NCBI RefSeq assembly: GCF_028453695.1
Contig: NC_135778.1
Location: forward strand, 25,533,214-25,597,213
Origin: Augochlora pura
Taxonomy: Eukaryota > Arthropoda > Insecta > Hymenoptera > Halictidae
Direction of reading: 5' to 3'
Length of the DNA: 64,000 nt
The position numbers and the translations under genes were made by a program. The notes under the pieces are model-generated. The model was given only the letters and a program-made list of their open reading frames with translations, was not told the DNA's origin and ran no database searches. Below, one piece after another: positions 37,851 through 50,184 of this stretch (position 1 is its first letter; every line of letters starts with the position of its first letter).

Positions 37851-37867
37851 CCTTAATCACTTCGCCA
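37851..37867 (-). other. tRNA-like sequence, 5' half (A box)
   Basis: On the minus strand TGGCGAAGTGATTAAGG fits the Pol III A box of Leu/Ser-type tRNAs. It includes the retrotransposon target site. The partner B box is at 36067-36079 on the other side of the 1.7-kb insertion. Confidence 0.5.
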
Positions 37868-38101
37868 ACCGATCAAGTTGTAACGGTGAGAAACATTTTG
37901 GTATATATCCCGCTCATTACAATTTTTTTGCTCGCTTAATTCGCATTTTCAGGGTTAAAAAATTGTTTGTTTCGATGTAATAACGTTTAAAATTACTTAA
38001 TCCACACTCGCGGTAAACTAGAAAAGTAGTAGCTTCATTCTGACAGCAAAAAACATCGACACATTGGGTTTTCATTTTTTTTGACAACGTTGCAGGCGAG
38101 C

Positions 38102-38513
38102 AAAAAATCTGAGAAAAATTGAGTACACGAGCCGTGATAGTACCTTGTCAGGGAATCAATGTAAAAGTGTTGGCTATTTAAGATTTCGAGAAATCTTCAA
38201 TTTCCCGATTTTTTGGGGGTTTTTCATTTTCGATAATCACAGCTTGCAACTGATAAATCTGAAAAAATTCTATAACATTTGACTTGATGTCCAAAATAAG
38301 CCATATTTTTTTCAAAATTTTAGAAAGTCGCTAAAGGTGGAAAAATGCCGGAAAACCGCGAAATCTAATTTACCTTGTAACTACCCTCACGGACAAGTTA
38401 CAGGTTTAAAATTTTGCACAGATGAGTTTTTATTGGTCAGCTATCAAACGGTATATGACTCATTGAAAAACCTCTAAGAGCAGTTTTGACCATTTTAATC
38501 AGCTCTGCCCTTT
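38102..38513 (-). repeat. Right arm (outer part) of the fold-back element
   Basis: This is the inverted copy of 35135-35547 at roughly 95% identity by eye. It includes shared blocks such as TGACCAATAAAAACTCATCT. High identity between arms suggests either recent insertion or gene conversion. Confidence 0.85.
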
Positions 38514-38817
38514 AGGGGTGATCATGCAAAATTTGTTTCATTAATCTGTAAAACTTAAGCGCAAAGGTAACATCAAAATGTATAACCACCATCTTCGAAA
38601 CGCCGGTGCTTTCTAGACATCCAGCTTCGACATAATAAAAAGCTTCAAATGCTTGAATTTGGCGCCAAATGTCTGACGCGCGTGTGTCGCGGTGATGTTT
38701 AAAATTGCCCCCAAATTGGTAGTTTATTATGCGAACCGCCAGGTCGAAAAGCGTGGAAAAATTGAATAACGGGATCAACGCTTGAATAATTAATAAATAG
38801 ACGTTGAAAATTTTACT

Positions 38818-38873
38818 GGATCAGCTTATATACCGCTAATTTCCTTAAATTTACCCTAATACTAAGCTGATCC
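38818..38873. repeat. 11-bp inverted repeat GGATCAGCTTA
   Basis: GGATCAGCTTA at 38818-38828 and its inverse TAAGCTGATCC at 38863-38873 enclose a 34-base loop. No poly-T tail or adjacent gene suggests a terminator. Confidence 0.6.
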
Positions 38874-41800
38874 TGTAACAAGATTGGGTTGTGTTCCATA
38901 ACCAATTGTTTATGTAAAAAGCTTAGTATTTATTTAGCTTGCTCATCAGCTTCGAAGTCTCGGTTAACCCTATTGACACGCCATATAGTCGCATAGAACT
39001 ATTTTCTTGGACACAAGAAAATGCGAACAAATGAACCTTACATTTAAGTTAGGATTAAACAACATGGTCGCTTATCCAATTGTTGCTAAAATTCAGGGCG
39101 TTTTTCAGTTGCGCAACTTTAAATCATTATTGCCCAAATTATGTTGTTTTATGAGTTCTCAATGCTTTCCATATTATTGGATATTATGTTAACAATGATT
39201 TATAACGTTCCACAACTATATAAAATAATAATCCATTGCATTCATTACTATCATTATTAAATTATTAATTTAAAGTTTTCCTCAAAAGAGTCCACGATCT
39301 GAAATACCTAAATCTACGCCTTTAGTTGTAAGTTTCTAGGAAATAGAAAAATCAGTTGCGATTAATAAAATAAGTAAATAATATATATATAATATTTAGA
39401 AAATATTTACAAATTGTTTCGCCAGAACTAGGAGTAAACCTAACCTGAAACTGTCGCGTGCAGACAAAGAAGAACGTATCAAACAGCGAAGGGAAAACGT
39501 ACGAAAACGGTGAAGGAAAAATGTATCGAATGGTCAGAGAAAAATTGAATCAAACGGTCAAAGAAAACTGTACGAAACGGTGAAGGAATCAGGAAAAGCC
39601 GACATTGGAGTATATATGGACTAGGGTTTGCCAAAGACCCATTCGATCGGATATCGTTCCTTTCTTCGCCGATGAAAGGGGGGGACAAAGTTCTTTGCGA
39701 AGTTGCGAGCAACACTTGCTCCAATTTTGTAGGTTGAACGACGTTAAAGGCTGAAGGAAAGAGGGAACAACCCAGGGGAATCCTCGGTGTAAGAAGAATT
39801 AACGGGAATTCTCCTGGATGGCTTGGGAACAGAGATGCGAAAGGGAGGAAAGACGGGACCTGACGAAAATGGCCGATTCGTTCCGGCAAATCGCGTTCGT
39901 TTAACTTGCAAATCGTTCGGAATTAGCATTGCAAAGGGAAGAGCGACGCCTTGACGACGCGAGCTTTTCGGCTCTCGTCGCCTCCCCCCCCAGGAAAACT
40001 TTGTCCCGCGCTTCATCCTCGACCAACTCGACAAAATACCTAGTCTCACTCTCCCACTTTCTTTCTCCCATGACGATTCGGTTAGCGGAGTTAATAACCC
40101 AGCAAATTTGTTGGCGAACGGTAAATACCGGATTGTAATTCCCTGGACCACCGAATCGCTCCGGGGAGTTCCGGATTAATTGCTCGTCTCTTCGTACTAC
40201 GGGTTTCCATAATTTTCCCTCGACTTTGACGGTCTTCGTAACTTCCACGAAAACGCGACACAAGCTCGGTACAAGATAATGCGCGTGTACGTAAAGTGCT
40301 CTCGGGAAATGCAGTTTCTGAGCTGTCACCCTGAAAAATATTGCGGTTATTATTGCATCGATTCAGGAAGTCATATTCACTTGCCTCAATCATTTGACCG
40401 GTAGGGGGTGGTTATGTCACTCTATCTAAATTATGTGAGTATGTACGCGCTGATACTGCACTGTGAGTAATATTGAACTTGTCCATAAATCCGATTAACA
40501 ATCGATTGACTAGTCACGTTGAAATATGTATAGTTTATTAGTTCCTCTCGAAAATATTCTTTATATTATATTATACTACATTATACAATATTATAAAATA
40601 AATAAGAAAAAGAATTGTGTGTATACATATATACACTCTTTTTCTTGAAAGTCATGCTTTCTTCTCTGCGGACGTTCACCCTTACTCTCTCCCACTCATG
40701 CTATATCGGCCTCGGTCCTAACAACAATAAATAATCGTATTCATCGTATTAAATACATCGTACCCTCTTGTAAAATATGATAGAATATCATGCTATGTGT
40801 TACAATCTGCAATAATTATATTCATAAAATTCGTTTGATGTTCCTTACGTAAAATAAAAAACCGTGATGGACGTGAAAGGTAATCTAATATCGCTTTCCT
40901 TGTTCTGATTTGATCACTTGGAAGAACGATAATTAATCAACCAAGTAAAAAGCTGAACGATTGGACGAGTAAAAGAAATGGTTAAAATCGTAAAAGCAGA
41001 GGAGTTGATTTAAGCCAACTGAAATTCCGTTGGTGGAAGATCTTCGACATTGTTTCCGCAACAAATTCGTTGGTTTACGACAACCGAAAAATACAGGCTA
41101 GCAAATGCCAAAACGTTTCAAATTTGGAACGGAGTCAGGAAAACGGGAGAATACGTCGGCTTACCTCGTCCGACGTCCCGTGATCGTCTCTCTCTTTCTG
41201 TCTCTTTCGGCTTATTCACCTCGGTTTTAATTTATTGCTGTATTTACAGGGCTCGAACCCACGTTCTCCAATTGTTTGCGCACGCTCCCCCAGATTTATT
41301 AATACCGTTCATCGGTGTTGTTGGACGATACGAATAAAAATGAAACCCGCACAGTGCGCATGCTGCGAATTCGAGACGATTACAGATTCCCAAATCCAAT
41401 CCAATAGAACTGTGACCTTCGAGCAACCTTTACTTGGGAACATTAACGACCTAATCGTCGACTCTGTGGATTACGATAATTATTTAACACCTTGACTGTC
41501 ACCCCTACAGTTATAGGCAACTGATTGAATAATTTACTCAGATCACGAAATCACTTTTCACGCTAATCTATTACAATGTTGAAAAATTAATAGATGTCGT
41601 ACAATATAATTTGTCAAATTTAATTCGATGAAATACTTTAATTCTGTGTAATTTTTAAGGTGGTTAATGTGGGATTCGAAGTGATAAAGATAGATATAAT
41701 AAATATTGAAATATACTTGTAGTGATTCCATGAACGAACATCCCGGCAATACTGATTAGTTGACAGTCTATGTATTAGCTGGTTCTATATTATCAGGCGC

Positions 41801-43356
41801 TCTGACTAACTAATTAATTGATTCCAGATTAGATCTAGGTTAGGTACACAGTGCAGGAGGGTGCTCGAGGACTGATCCTCACGGAAGAATTTAACGAGTA
41901 CGGAGTACAGCCCTTTTCTCTCTATTGTTTAGTGGTACTATTTCTCACTAATTTAGTCCACCAAAAATCTAGAACCGAGTTCGAAAGAGCGAAGAGCCGA
42001 AATGTGTTTCGATTTTCTCTGGTTAAAATTATCATCGCGTCGTCCTCGCGAGGGAAAATCTTGGCAATGAACGCGTCAACAGGACGGACGGATGAGCTCA
42101 CCGAAAGATTTCTTCGATCTGCTTTCGCGTTTCCCACCGATCCGGCTGTTTCCTTAAATTACTTAAGACGCGAATAGGAACCCCGCGATCGCGACCGAAT
42201 GTTTCGTAAACATCCGCGAGCGTTAAATCTCGAGTCTCCTGCATAAATTCTCATCGGAATCGCCGGGCTCTGCTCGATTCCATTTGCGTGCACGCGATCC
42301 CGACAGAATAATTGACGATTGAAAAGTTTGGTTCGTGTCTGGAAACGTTGCGGTCCCTGTCCGCCTTGAAATACCAAACCGTTCACGAAAACAGCATTCC
42401 CTGTCACGAGCCGACGTAAAATCGAGCATTTACCATACCGCGTCAGTATCTTTATCATCTCGATCATTTATATCTTGACCACAATCGTTTGTATCCTGAC
42501 CATTGTTCTCAGTTTTGTGCTCAGTATACGCATACATAACTTCAGAATTTTATCGTTAACAGGAAAACTGTTATATAAAAATGATTTGAATAATTTTTAA
42601 CTCGACGAGGGAATAAGTTTAAACACAGGTAGGATTTGAAAGTGGCGCCGTTCGAACGGCGCGGGCGCGTTAGGCGAGCGCGCAGTTTGTAAGAGAAAAC
42701 GGTACATTTGAAAACTGCGAAACGATTGTTTTCATATTCGATATGCGTAAATGAGAAATTATTTTCCTAGTCTATGTTCTCTCTAAAATGGATGGAAAAT
42801 ACTTGTTAATTTACATCTAATAATCGTCGAAATGAAATTCACGACAAACCGATTATCGATTAAATTAGCAGAGCAATGTCAGTTTAAAGTAGACGACATT
42901 TTCGAACAGGAAAACTATTAATGCGAGTAACACGGTTCTCGCCGAGAAAGTGAATAAAACTGGATCGACATAAGTAGGATAAAAGCGACGAGTTTTAAAA
43001 GAAGCCACGGCCGCGTTATTGGAATTCGAAACATTCTCGCGTAAACTAGTTTCGTGACCCGCGACGCTTCCGTGATCCATTTGTCATGCAAACACAACGT
43101 AGAAAGTAGAAAATTACCTGTTCCCGGAATAAAGCTAGCGTTATGAACCCCAACCGGGGACTCCGCCGGTTCTACATTAAATCAATCCGGCCGAGAGGAT
43201 TCGATTAAATGTGCTCCGACTGATATAATCGAAACGCCAATCATCGTTCTTCATTACCAAGAATTTATTCCAGAATTGCAAATCACTTCGAACACGAACG
43301 GAAAAACAATATAATCCAACTGGTCGCTACGATTGTTCTCTTATTTGTACTACGAC
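38874..43356. other. No recognised gene
   Basis: GC-rich overlapping frames at 39480-40390 on the minus strand lack motifs and agree with no single frame. At 41240 a pyrimidine tract and TTTACAG look like an acceptor, but the following sequence closes quickly. Confidence 0.55.
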
Positions 43357-43710
43357 TGTCGCGTGACGTATCTCGTTGTCACGGGTCTCTAGCGACCCAT
43401 ACAGATTTATTGTATCCGACACTGTATTGTTTCAAGTCAAAATTATTGTATCATCTGAAGCCAGTGGCACTTGAATTTTGAAAATATCTTTCTAAAAATA
43501 ACGTTCTAATATTTATATCTTATGCGTTGCGCGACGGTTCTTGCCGGCTATGACCGGGTCTCCTGTGACCCGTAGTGCTCTATTACGCCCGTTATGTTTT
43601 AGTGTCTTACTTAATCTTAATTAAACAGTTATTTTAACAAATATCTTTCAGAAAATAGCGTTTCCTTATTTATATTTCCAGCGTCTCGTGACGGATTGTG
43701 TTCTCGTAAG
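43357..43710. repeat. Diverged tandem repeat, period about 165 bp, with palindromic cores
   Basis: Units begin near 43357 (CGCGTGACG), 43527 (GCGCGACGG) and 43684 (CTCGTGACGG). Each of the first two holds a palindromic core: ACGGGTCTCTAGCGACCCAT and CCGGGTCTCCTGTGACCCGT. A later block, AAATATCTTTC(T/A)(A/G)AAAA(T/G)A, is also shared. Confidence 0.6.
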
Positions 43711-43850
43711 GGGAAAAGAACAGAAAAAATATGCAATTCGTAACGTAATTAAATAATATTATTCGAGAAAAACTGCAGATTTCAGATTTCATTAATGTTG
43801 AACAAACGGCGAAATAAGATGTAAAAAAAATCGTGGAGCAGAAGAATTAA

Positions 43851-44088
43851 CCCTTTGCACTGGAAGCCATTTTAACTGTAAGTCTGAAACAATTTTTCTA
43901 ACTTATACTATCCGTATTTCATGCGACGAAGTGCATTTTATGCATATGAAATTGATTCTTGAGACTCATGCAAGCGAACAGTTACACTCTTAACAATTTC
44001 TTAGATCTAAACTTTCTTAGCATATAAATTATTTTGGACGCGGTATACAAATAGTGGTGCCTCAGAGTTACCACTCGAGCGCAAACAG
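43851..44088. mobile_element. Diverged TTAA-flanked MITE, related ends to the 22.6 kb copy
   Basis: TTAA lies at 43847-43850 and 44089-44092. The left end reads CCCTTTGCACTGGA and the right end, inverted, reads CTGTTTGCGCTCGA, so the terminal repeat is imperfect. The left end matches the first 11 bases of the element at 22630. It is probably an old copy of the same terminal family with a different interior. Confidence 0.6.
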
Positions 44089-44092
44089 TTAA

Positions 44093-46059
44093 ATATAAAA
44101 GCAAACGAAGAATCAATGAAACACGAAAGAAAATGATTTCGCTGCGGTGATTAAGGGCAGATTAAACAAAACGATACCGTCTATGTATGAGCAGTGTCGA
44201 AACGAGGCAAAATTTACGTGGGATCCGTATTTAATAGGATTGCTTCCCCTGCTTCTTTAATAAATCACGGGCCTGGCCCGGCATAAGTAATTAAAAACTA
44301 ATCCAGATTCGAGGGGATTTAATCTTCAGGCGGAATTTGATAAGCCATGATTTCGAGAGGCTCGATTGTCGAGGAGTACGCGACACTGGTGCCCGGGTTT
44401 CTCGTTCCCTAATTAGGGGACCATTCCTTCCGTGTTACACCGCGGAAAATCGGGTGAGAGAGCACATCGAACACGACGGACCCTTATCGCAACCTACATT
44501 TTCCGGCGTCTCGATCGGTTCGAAAGCGATTCATTAATTCGCGAGAAATCTCACGAGGCAAACCAGACAACGGGAAAAACAAAATCCATTTCTCCGAGCA
44601 GTCTCCAATTAAAGAAGAAAAATCGCTCGAACCGAACAGTTGCCGCGCGCACTCCTTCAGCCGGCATTTTGTATCCAGCGTTGTTGCCGATAAATCAAAA
44701 AGATCCGTTTCTTAATCTGCGATTATTTTCCGCAGTTTTTCCGACGACAAAGTCAGCTCTAAATATCGTATTTAGTTGTAAATTTGTAATTCTGTTACGT
44801 CTACTATAATCATTCATAAATATTATCGTAACGATACACGATGTTTTGAAAATATTGAACAGCATCCAAGAGTTTTTTGGATCGCATCCAAAATCAAAAT
44901 TGAAGGTTATTCTGGTTTAGTGTGTCTCTTCCTTCTGATCTTTTCAAGGACTTTTTGTAAAAACTTGGTAAATTGTTTTGCCTCGACCTTTGTCACAAAT
45001 GCTTCCCGTTACTGTTCGAGGAAGTGATATATTTCTGTGAAATCAAAATGCAGTAGAACCTCGATGTAAGCAACCTGGATTTTCTACGACCTTTATCGTT
45101 TCGATTTTTTTATGAACCTCGACTTATCAATTTATTTTACTACATTAATATTTATTTTTCTTTAAGTTAGTCTTTAAGTTACTTAAGTTCTCTTTTATTT
45201 ATTTATTCTGTTTTTTTCTTATTTATTTTGAACCCTTATCTAGTTAGAGAAAGCAAAATCTCATTGTCCCGGTAACTCATAGTAAGTGGATGCGAACAAT
45301 AGATTCCACCTAACTGCATCGAAAGTTATGACTCCTAATAATTATTCGAAAATAAAAAGAATCGTACGAAATAAGTTACCTAGAGTAAGATCGAACCGAT
45401 CTAATAATTCAAAACTAAATGTTTTCGCTACCAGAGGCCAAATACTCAACACCTTTCCTGCAAGTGCTCGATCCATCAGCGATCCATGCGTACAACATCC
45501 TAGATCATCCCTGTATATTATCTTACAGCGGAAGATAGGATCTGCTGATAGCCAAACTAATGTCCGCTAACAGGCTCTTAACGCGGACCATTCCGTCTCA
45601 CTTTCTCATCAATTACATTGTCACCGAAAAATATAATGGAAGCTTTATAGAAGGTAATAAAAAAGAAAAATAGAGTTCCTGCAGACTTCTAAACGACCTG
45701 GCACGATACAGACGAGGTCGGTAAAAATAAGGTTGCAGACGGAGGGTTAAAGAAGAACGCGAGAATAAAAATTTCCTGTCGGCCTCCGCCATCCCTTGCA
45801 TCCGGCGGTTGTAACCGTCGAACAATGGGAGACGGGAAAGGGTTTCTCGAGAGGAGCGGGCAGTTTGGTCGCGGTGTAAACAGCATTTCGAGCGCCGGCA
45901 TAAAAAGAAATCGTATAGAAAGAGAGTGGTTGTTCTCGTGGCGTCGTATCCCGTTTCAACCTCAATCCACCACCGGTCATTCGAACGTTGCACCCTCTTG
46001 AATAGCTTTTCCGTGTTTCTCGCCTCTTCTTTCTCCTCTCTCAGATATGTCTTATCTTC
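44093..46059. other. No recognised gene
   Basis: Only short, unrelated frames on both strands, AT-rich between 44810 and 45240. Confidence 0.6.
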
Positions 46060-46165
46060 TCTATCTCTCTCTCTTACTCTCTATCTCTCTCTGTCTCTTA
46101 CTCTCTATCTCTCTCTTTCTCTTACTCTCTATCTCTTTCTCTCTCTCACTCTTTCACCCTCTCTG
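46060..46165. repeat. 24-bp CT-rich minisatellite, about 4 copies
   Basis: Units of the form CTATCTCTCTCT-TCTCTTACTCT start at about 46061, 46081, 46105 and 46129. Confidence 0.85.
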
Positions 46166-46429
46166 ACTTCTCTCTTCTCCTTTTTCGCTGCCGAGTATTC
46201 GCAAAGTGCCGGGGGGTGAGTTAGAGACACGTGATTCCTGTGCATGCACACCTGTTCGTCGCACCTTCGAGCTGGATTGCTCTCTTAACTCTCCTTCAGA
46301 AATAGTTGTACGCGAAAAAGATCTGGGGGATAATCGCTTCGGCTATTTTTGCTTTAAATCGACTAGGTTTTGGTTCGCTCGTAATGTCAGATTTTAGGGT
46401 TTTTGTTGGTTTTCGAATACATGTTTGCT

Positions 46430-46800
46430 GCAATGAAAATGATTTTAAAAAAATTGTAGAGTAATAGTGGAAAAGAAAATGGTAAAAGGTTTACAAACCT
46501 GGCTGAGAATGGTTAAAAATTGTTCTTGTGACAAAAATGGTGACAAATGGTCTTGTGACACAAATCGTAACAAATGGTAAAAAATAGGCTCGTTGTTAAA
46601 ATAATCTCTTTGTTAAAATAGTCAAAAATAGCTACTATGAAAAGTGTGAACGAAAATAACCCCGTAAAAAGTATCGTTAAAAAATAGTCAAAAATGATCT
46701 TGTAACAAAAATTGTGAAATGACTAGAAATGGTCTTCTGACGAAAATCCGCAAAAATTAACACGCGACAAGAAATAATGAAATATTGTCCCGTAAGAAAT
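46430..46800. repeat. Highly diverged AAAAATGGTCTTGTGACAAA-type repeat
   Basis: Phrases such as AAATGGTCTTGTGACA, GTTAAAATAGTCAAAAAT and GATCTTGTAACAAAAATTGTG recur about every 40 bases with many changes. There is no frame. Confidence 0.45.
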
Positions 46801-46814
46801 ATCGTAAATACTAG

Positions 46815-46907
46815 TGACATACAATAATTTATATTTTATGTGATGGCGACACACAATAATTTATATTTTATGTCATCGTGACATAAAATAATTTATATAT
46901 TTATAAT
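46815..46907. repeat. 32-bp tandem repeat, 3 copies
   Basis: GACA(T/C)A(C)AATAATTTATATTTTATGT recurs at 32-base spacing (near 46821, 46853 and 46885). Confidence 0.8.
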
Positions 46908-47236
46908 TTCACCAAATAATTTTAGCTTTTTCACAATATAACATGTTCGTCTTAATCATATAAGATTTTTGAGGTAATCAATAACAATATTGATGACGAC
47001 TGGCAGCACTATCAACTTACAATATCCAAATAAATGCCCTGCAACTTGTCTACATAATTGATATTTGAAAACAAAAATCGGCCTTTAGAGGATTAATATT
47101 TCCAATGTCCTCGAAGCTAACAGAAATAAAAAAAACCCCACCTAACTTCTCCTTGTTACAATTGACATAGTTAATTATTTATTCGCGCGAAGGTCCGCAG
47201 TCTTTGCGAACTAGATCACCCGGCATATTACCTTAA

Positions 47237-47731
47237 CCCATTAACTGCCAATTACTTTCTAATTTTTCAAAAGTTATGAATATGTTAATAGATACAAAAT
47301 GTTGTGTAACGATATAATTATACACAAATTTTGTTTTGTTATTAAAATATTTCATACTTTTTAAAAAGCCCTAAATGGATTTTGCTGCTTACACGAATAG
47401 AAATTAATAAGAAAAAATATTTTTTATCGTATGAATTATTATTTCATATATTCTACACGACATATTTATGTATAGTATTTAATTATTTATTATATTAATT
47501 ATTTATTATAGTATAAATTTCAAACCAAAAATATCATACTTCAAATATGATAATTTTGTCGTGTTCAACTTACAGATAATTTCCAAATTTGTTCACTTAT
47601 TGTAAAGAAATGAAACACAAAATACACAATGTCTGTTATAAACAATATCGACACGTATAAAATAACACCGCGCTAAATGGGTGCGCGTAAAATTCCAAAA
47701 TCCCCGAATCGGGATCGTAGCGATTAATGGG
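47237..47731. mobile_element. TTAA-flanked MITE, CCCATTAA family
   Basis: TTAA lies at 47233-47236 and 47732-47735. The left end reads CCCATTAACTGCC and the right end, inverted, reads CCCATTAATCGC. The 495-bp interior is AT-rich without a reading frame of note. Only about 8 terminal bases match perfectly, so the call is less firm than the others. Confidence 0.55.
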
Positions 47732-47735
47732 TTAA

Positions 47736-50184
47736 ATTCGAAACTAGTGTTCGACACAAAAGGGTCCCATTATTCGAAACAGCGAATAGGATCTTTTGGC
47801 GAATCAGCAGGCACAGGGAGCAACACTTGTCGGTCTTCTTTGTTCCACTTGGAAATATTAATTTATACTGTGTGCCCCGGTATAGGGAAGCCCGACCGAC
47901 CCCAATTATCATGCGGATCGGACTTGTCCAGTCCGCGATCTAATCCGCTCGAGGGATTCTGCGGGTCGATCCGATCAAATGTACACAATCCGTTTGCCGA
48001 ATCGTGACGAAATTCATGAAAAGGCGTTCATTGCTTCCGATCGTGGCCCTGCAAATTTTCTGTAAATATACTCTCGAGCGATATCCAAGCTTTTCGGGAA
48101 AAGTGACTGCTTGTATTAGTTTTTAAATTGGTTTCACTGCGTTTGACCGTGTCGCTCTTTGTTCGAAGCGTTCAAGTAACAACAGAGGAATAAAAGATCG
48201 AAATGCAAGAGAGCAAAGCTTTTACACAGAAATATTTTGTCTACGTCTGGCTGTTCGACTACGTTTGACTAGGTTTGATTATTGAGAAACGAATTACTAC
48301 TGCATAATATTAAGACTGCTCTATACGTAATTTCTTTGATCTCAGTTCAAAGCATTGTTTCACGGGATTTGTTTAGAAAACCAACGTGACAGAGTAGGTT
48401 TGTTTTAGTATCACTACGTTCGATCATGTTTGTACTTTGTTTGCAGTTTCCAAGGTTTTGAGGGATTGTAAAATTGAAGTGACGGGAATAAAACTTTTTA
48501 TCAACAAACATTTAACTAAATCCAGCTGTGTTTGACTATATTTGATTATGTTCGACTGTGTTTAAGCATCTTTGATTATGTTTCCCGGCATTAGTTACGC
48601 ACTGTCACGAGCTCCGCTGAAAAATAAATGGCTCTCATTCGTTTTACGCGCTCACAAATTGTTCAAATTGATCAACACGTCTGTCCAAGAGCGATCTATT
48701 TTGTAAAATTAAGGAATATCCTCTGGTCTCGCGGTCAGCTGCCAACAGATAAAAACTCGAGGCTATCTTGCGATTCATGTAACATTCATCGGAGATGGTA
48801 TACGTCGGAATTACCGCTGCCGGAGTTAACGAAGTGATTACAAATGCAAGGCTCGCAGTATAAACGACTGCAAAACAGACACTACTATCGTTACCGTCAC
48901 AATCGATCAAGGGAGAAACCGTTTTTCCTCGAAACTCGAACGGGGAGAAGAGAAGATCCAAGCCCCCGTGAATCTGTAGTACCCGGTGTCTCGTCCACGC
49001 CATTTTTAATTCCGTCCCTTTGAACGGCTCGTGTCCAATTACACTGCTCCAACACGTATTTGCATTCCCGATTCTCAATAAGCCGTTTCTTAGAACTTCT
49101 CCGTGAACTCCGTCATATTCTCCGTCTACGGGCAGCGTTTTAATTTATTCCAAAATAAACGCCTTCGTCAAACAACCCACCGACCAAGCGAGAAGTCAAT
49201 TAAAAAATTATTTAACTATCTATTTTTAATTATATTATTATTGGAGATCGACAATTTTTTCGAACACCTTTTAAAACGGTACAACCGTACAACCGTTTGC
49301 ACACGAACCAAGCGATCTAACGGTCTATGATTTTTGCCAACCTTATTTGTCTGAACTTGTAATGGAATTTTAAAAAATGCTTCACGAAAATCTCTTAGAG
49401 AAAATTTAATATTGATCGATTGAGTGAACTGTGAATTCCAACGAGAGTTTCGGTCTTTGAATAAATAATCGACCGCGGTGCAATTGGGGAACGAACAAAA
49501 CTAAACGGCAACAGAAGCCTAAGTGATTGGAAGTTGAGAATGGCTCAAAGGAGAAACCGAATCCCGAAGTATCGTCGACTGAACTGGCCGACAGGTGTAA
49601 GACCAACGAAGAGAAAAGTCGAATCGATTTTAGATTTCGAAGAATCTGCTACGCAGAAGAGAAAGACTCCGCCCGTCGTTCTGATATTATGATGAAGGGG
49701 GATCATCCTGCTTCTGTTTGAACTGAACGGAGCGCAAGTGAGTTTCAAGATAAGGGGACTCTTTGTCTTTGAGAAGCCAGATACGAAAATGGACCGGAGC
49801 TGGGGGAATGCTTCTTTGAAATGCACCGCCAGAGAAACGAAAATAAATGGAACCGGTTCGGCTAGCGAATAACCGCAGTAACTAGTCGAAATGTTATGTA
49901 TATTATGATCCCAACGAAAAGTCTGCAGCAGACAACAAACTTACTTAGCTCCAGTTTCATTTCGGGAAAATTTAATTGGAGTTAGAACAATTACACGTAA
50001 GAGGAAATGACCGGATATTATTTCCAACAAATTCCTCTTTAATAATTTTACGTGCCACTTCTTTCCGGGATACTTCTGGTTGTTTAGTTCAAATATGGTT
50101 GTTTAAATTATTGCGAAAATTCGATGGTAGCTAGCTTTTGTCTTATTCGGATTTTGAAGTTTATTTGTTTTTTTTTTTTGGGAG
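47736..50184. other. No recognised gene
   Basis: A short basic frame with its own ATG at 49540-49692 (50 codons, MAQRRNRIPK...) is probably chance. A sparse TTTGATTATG repeat lies at 48240-48580. Confidence 0.55.

Larger units (their letters stand above)
35135..38513. mobile_element. Long fold-back (palindromic) element with nested insertions
   Basis: The sequence 35135-35547 reappears inverted at 38102-38513. I count about 19 differences over roughly 413 bp by eye. The left arm then continues to about 35595, and this inner stretch has its own inverted copy at about 35938-35984. The simplest reading is one element with arms of about 460 bp and a 340-bp loop (35596-35937). Its right arm was later split between about 35985 and 38101 by 2.1 kb of other DNA. 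No transposase is visible. The loop holds only a short open frame at 35757-35999 of no recognised type. I found no clear target duplication. Confidence 0.85.

Noticed and set aside
39479..40393. Overlapping minus-strand frames of 100-142 codons
   Set aside because: Three different frames compete and none carries a motif; no clear splice junctions link them.
41250..41275. GGCTCGAACCC resembling a tRNA T-arm
   Set aside because: No A box, acceptor stem or anticodon arm at the right distances on either strand.
45735..45755. GGAGGGTTAA resembling the right end of the piggyBac element
   Set aside because: Only six bases match and no left partner is present; a similar GAGGGTTAA at 52572 also lacks a partner.
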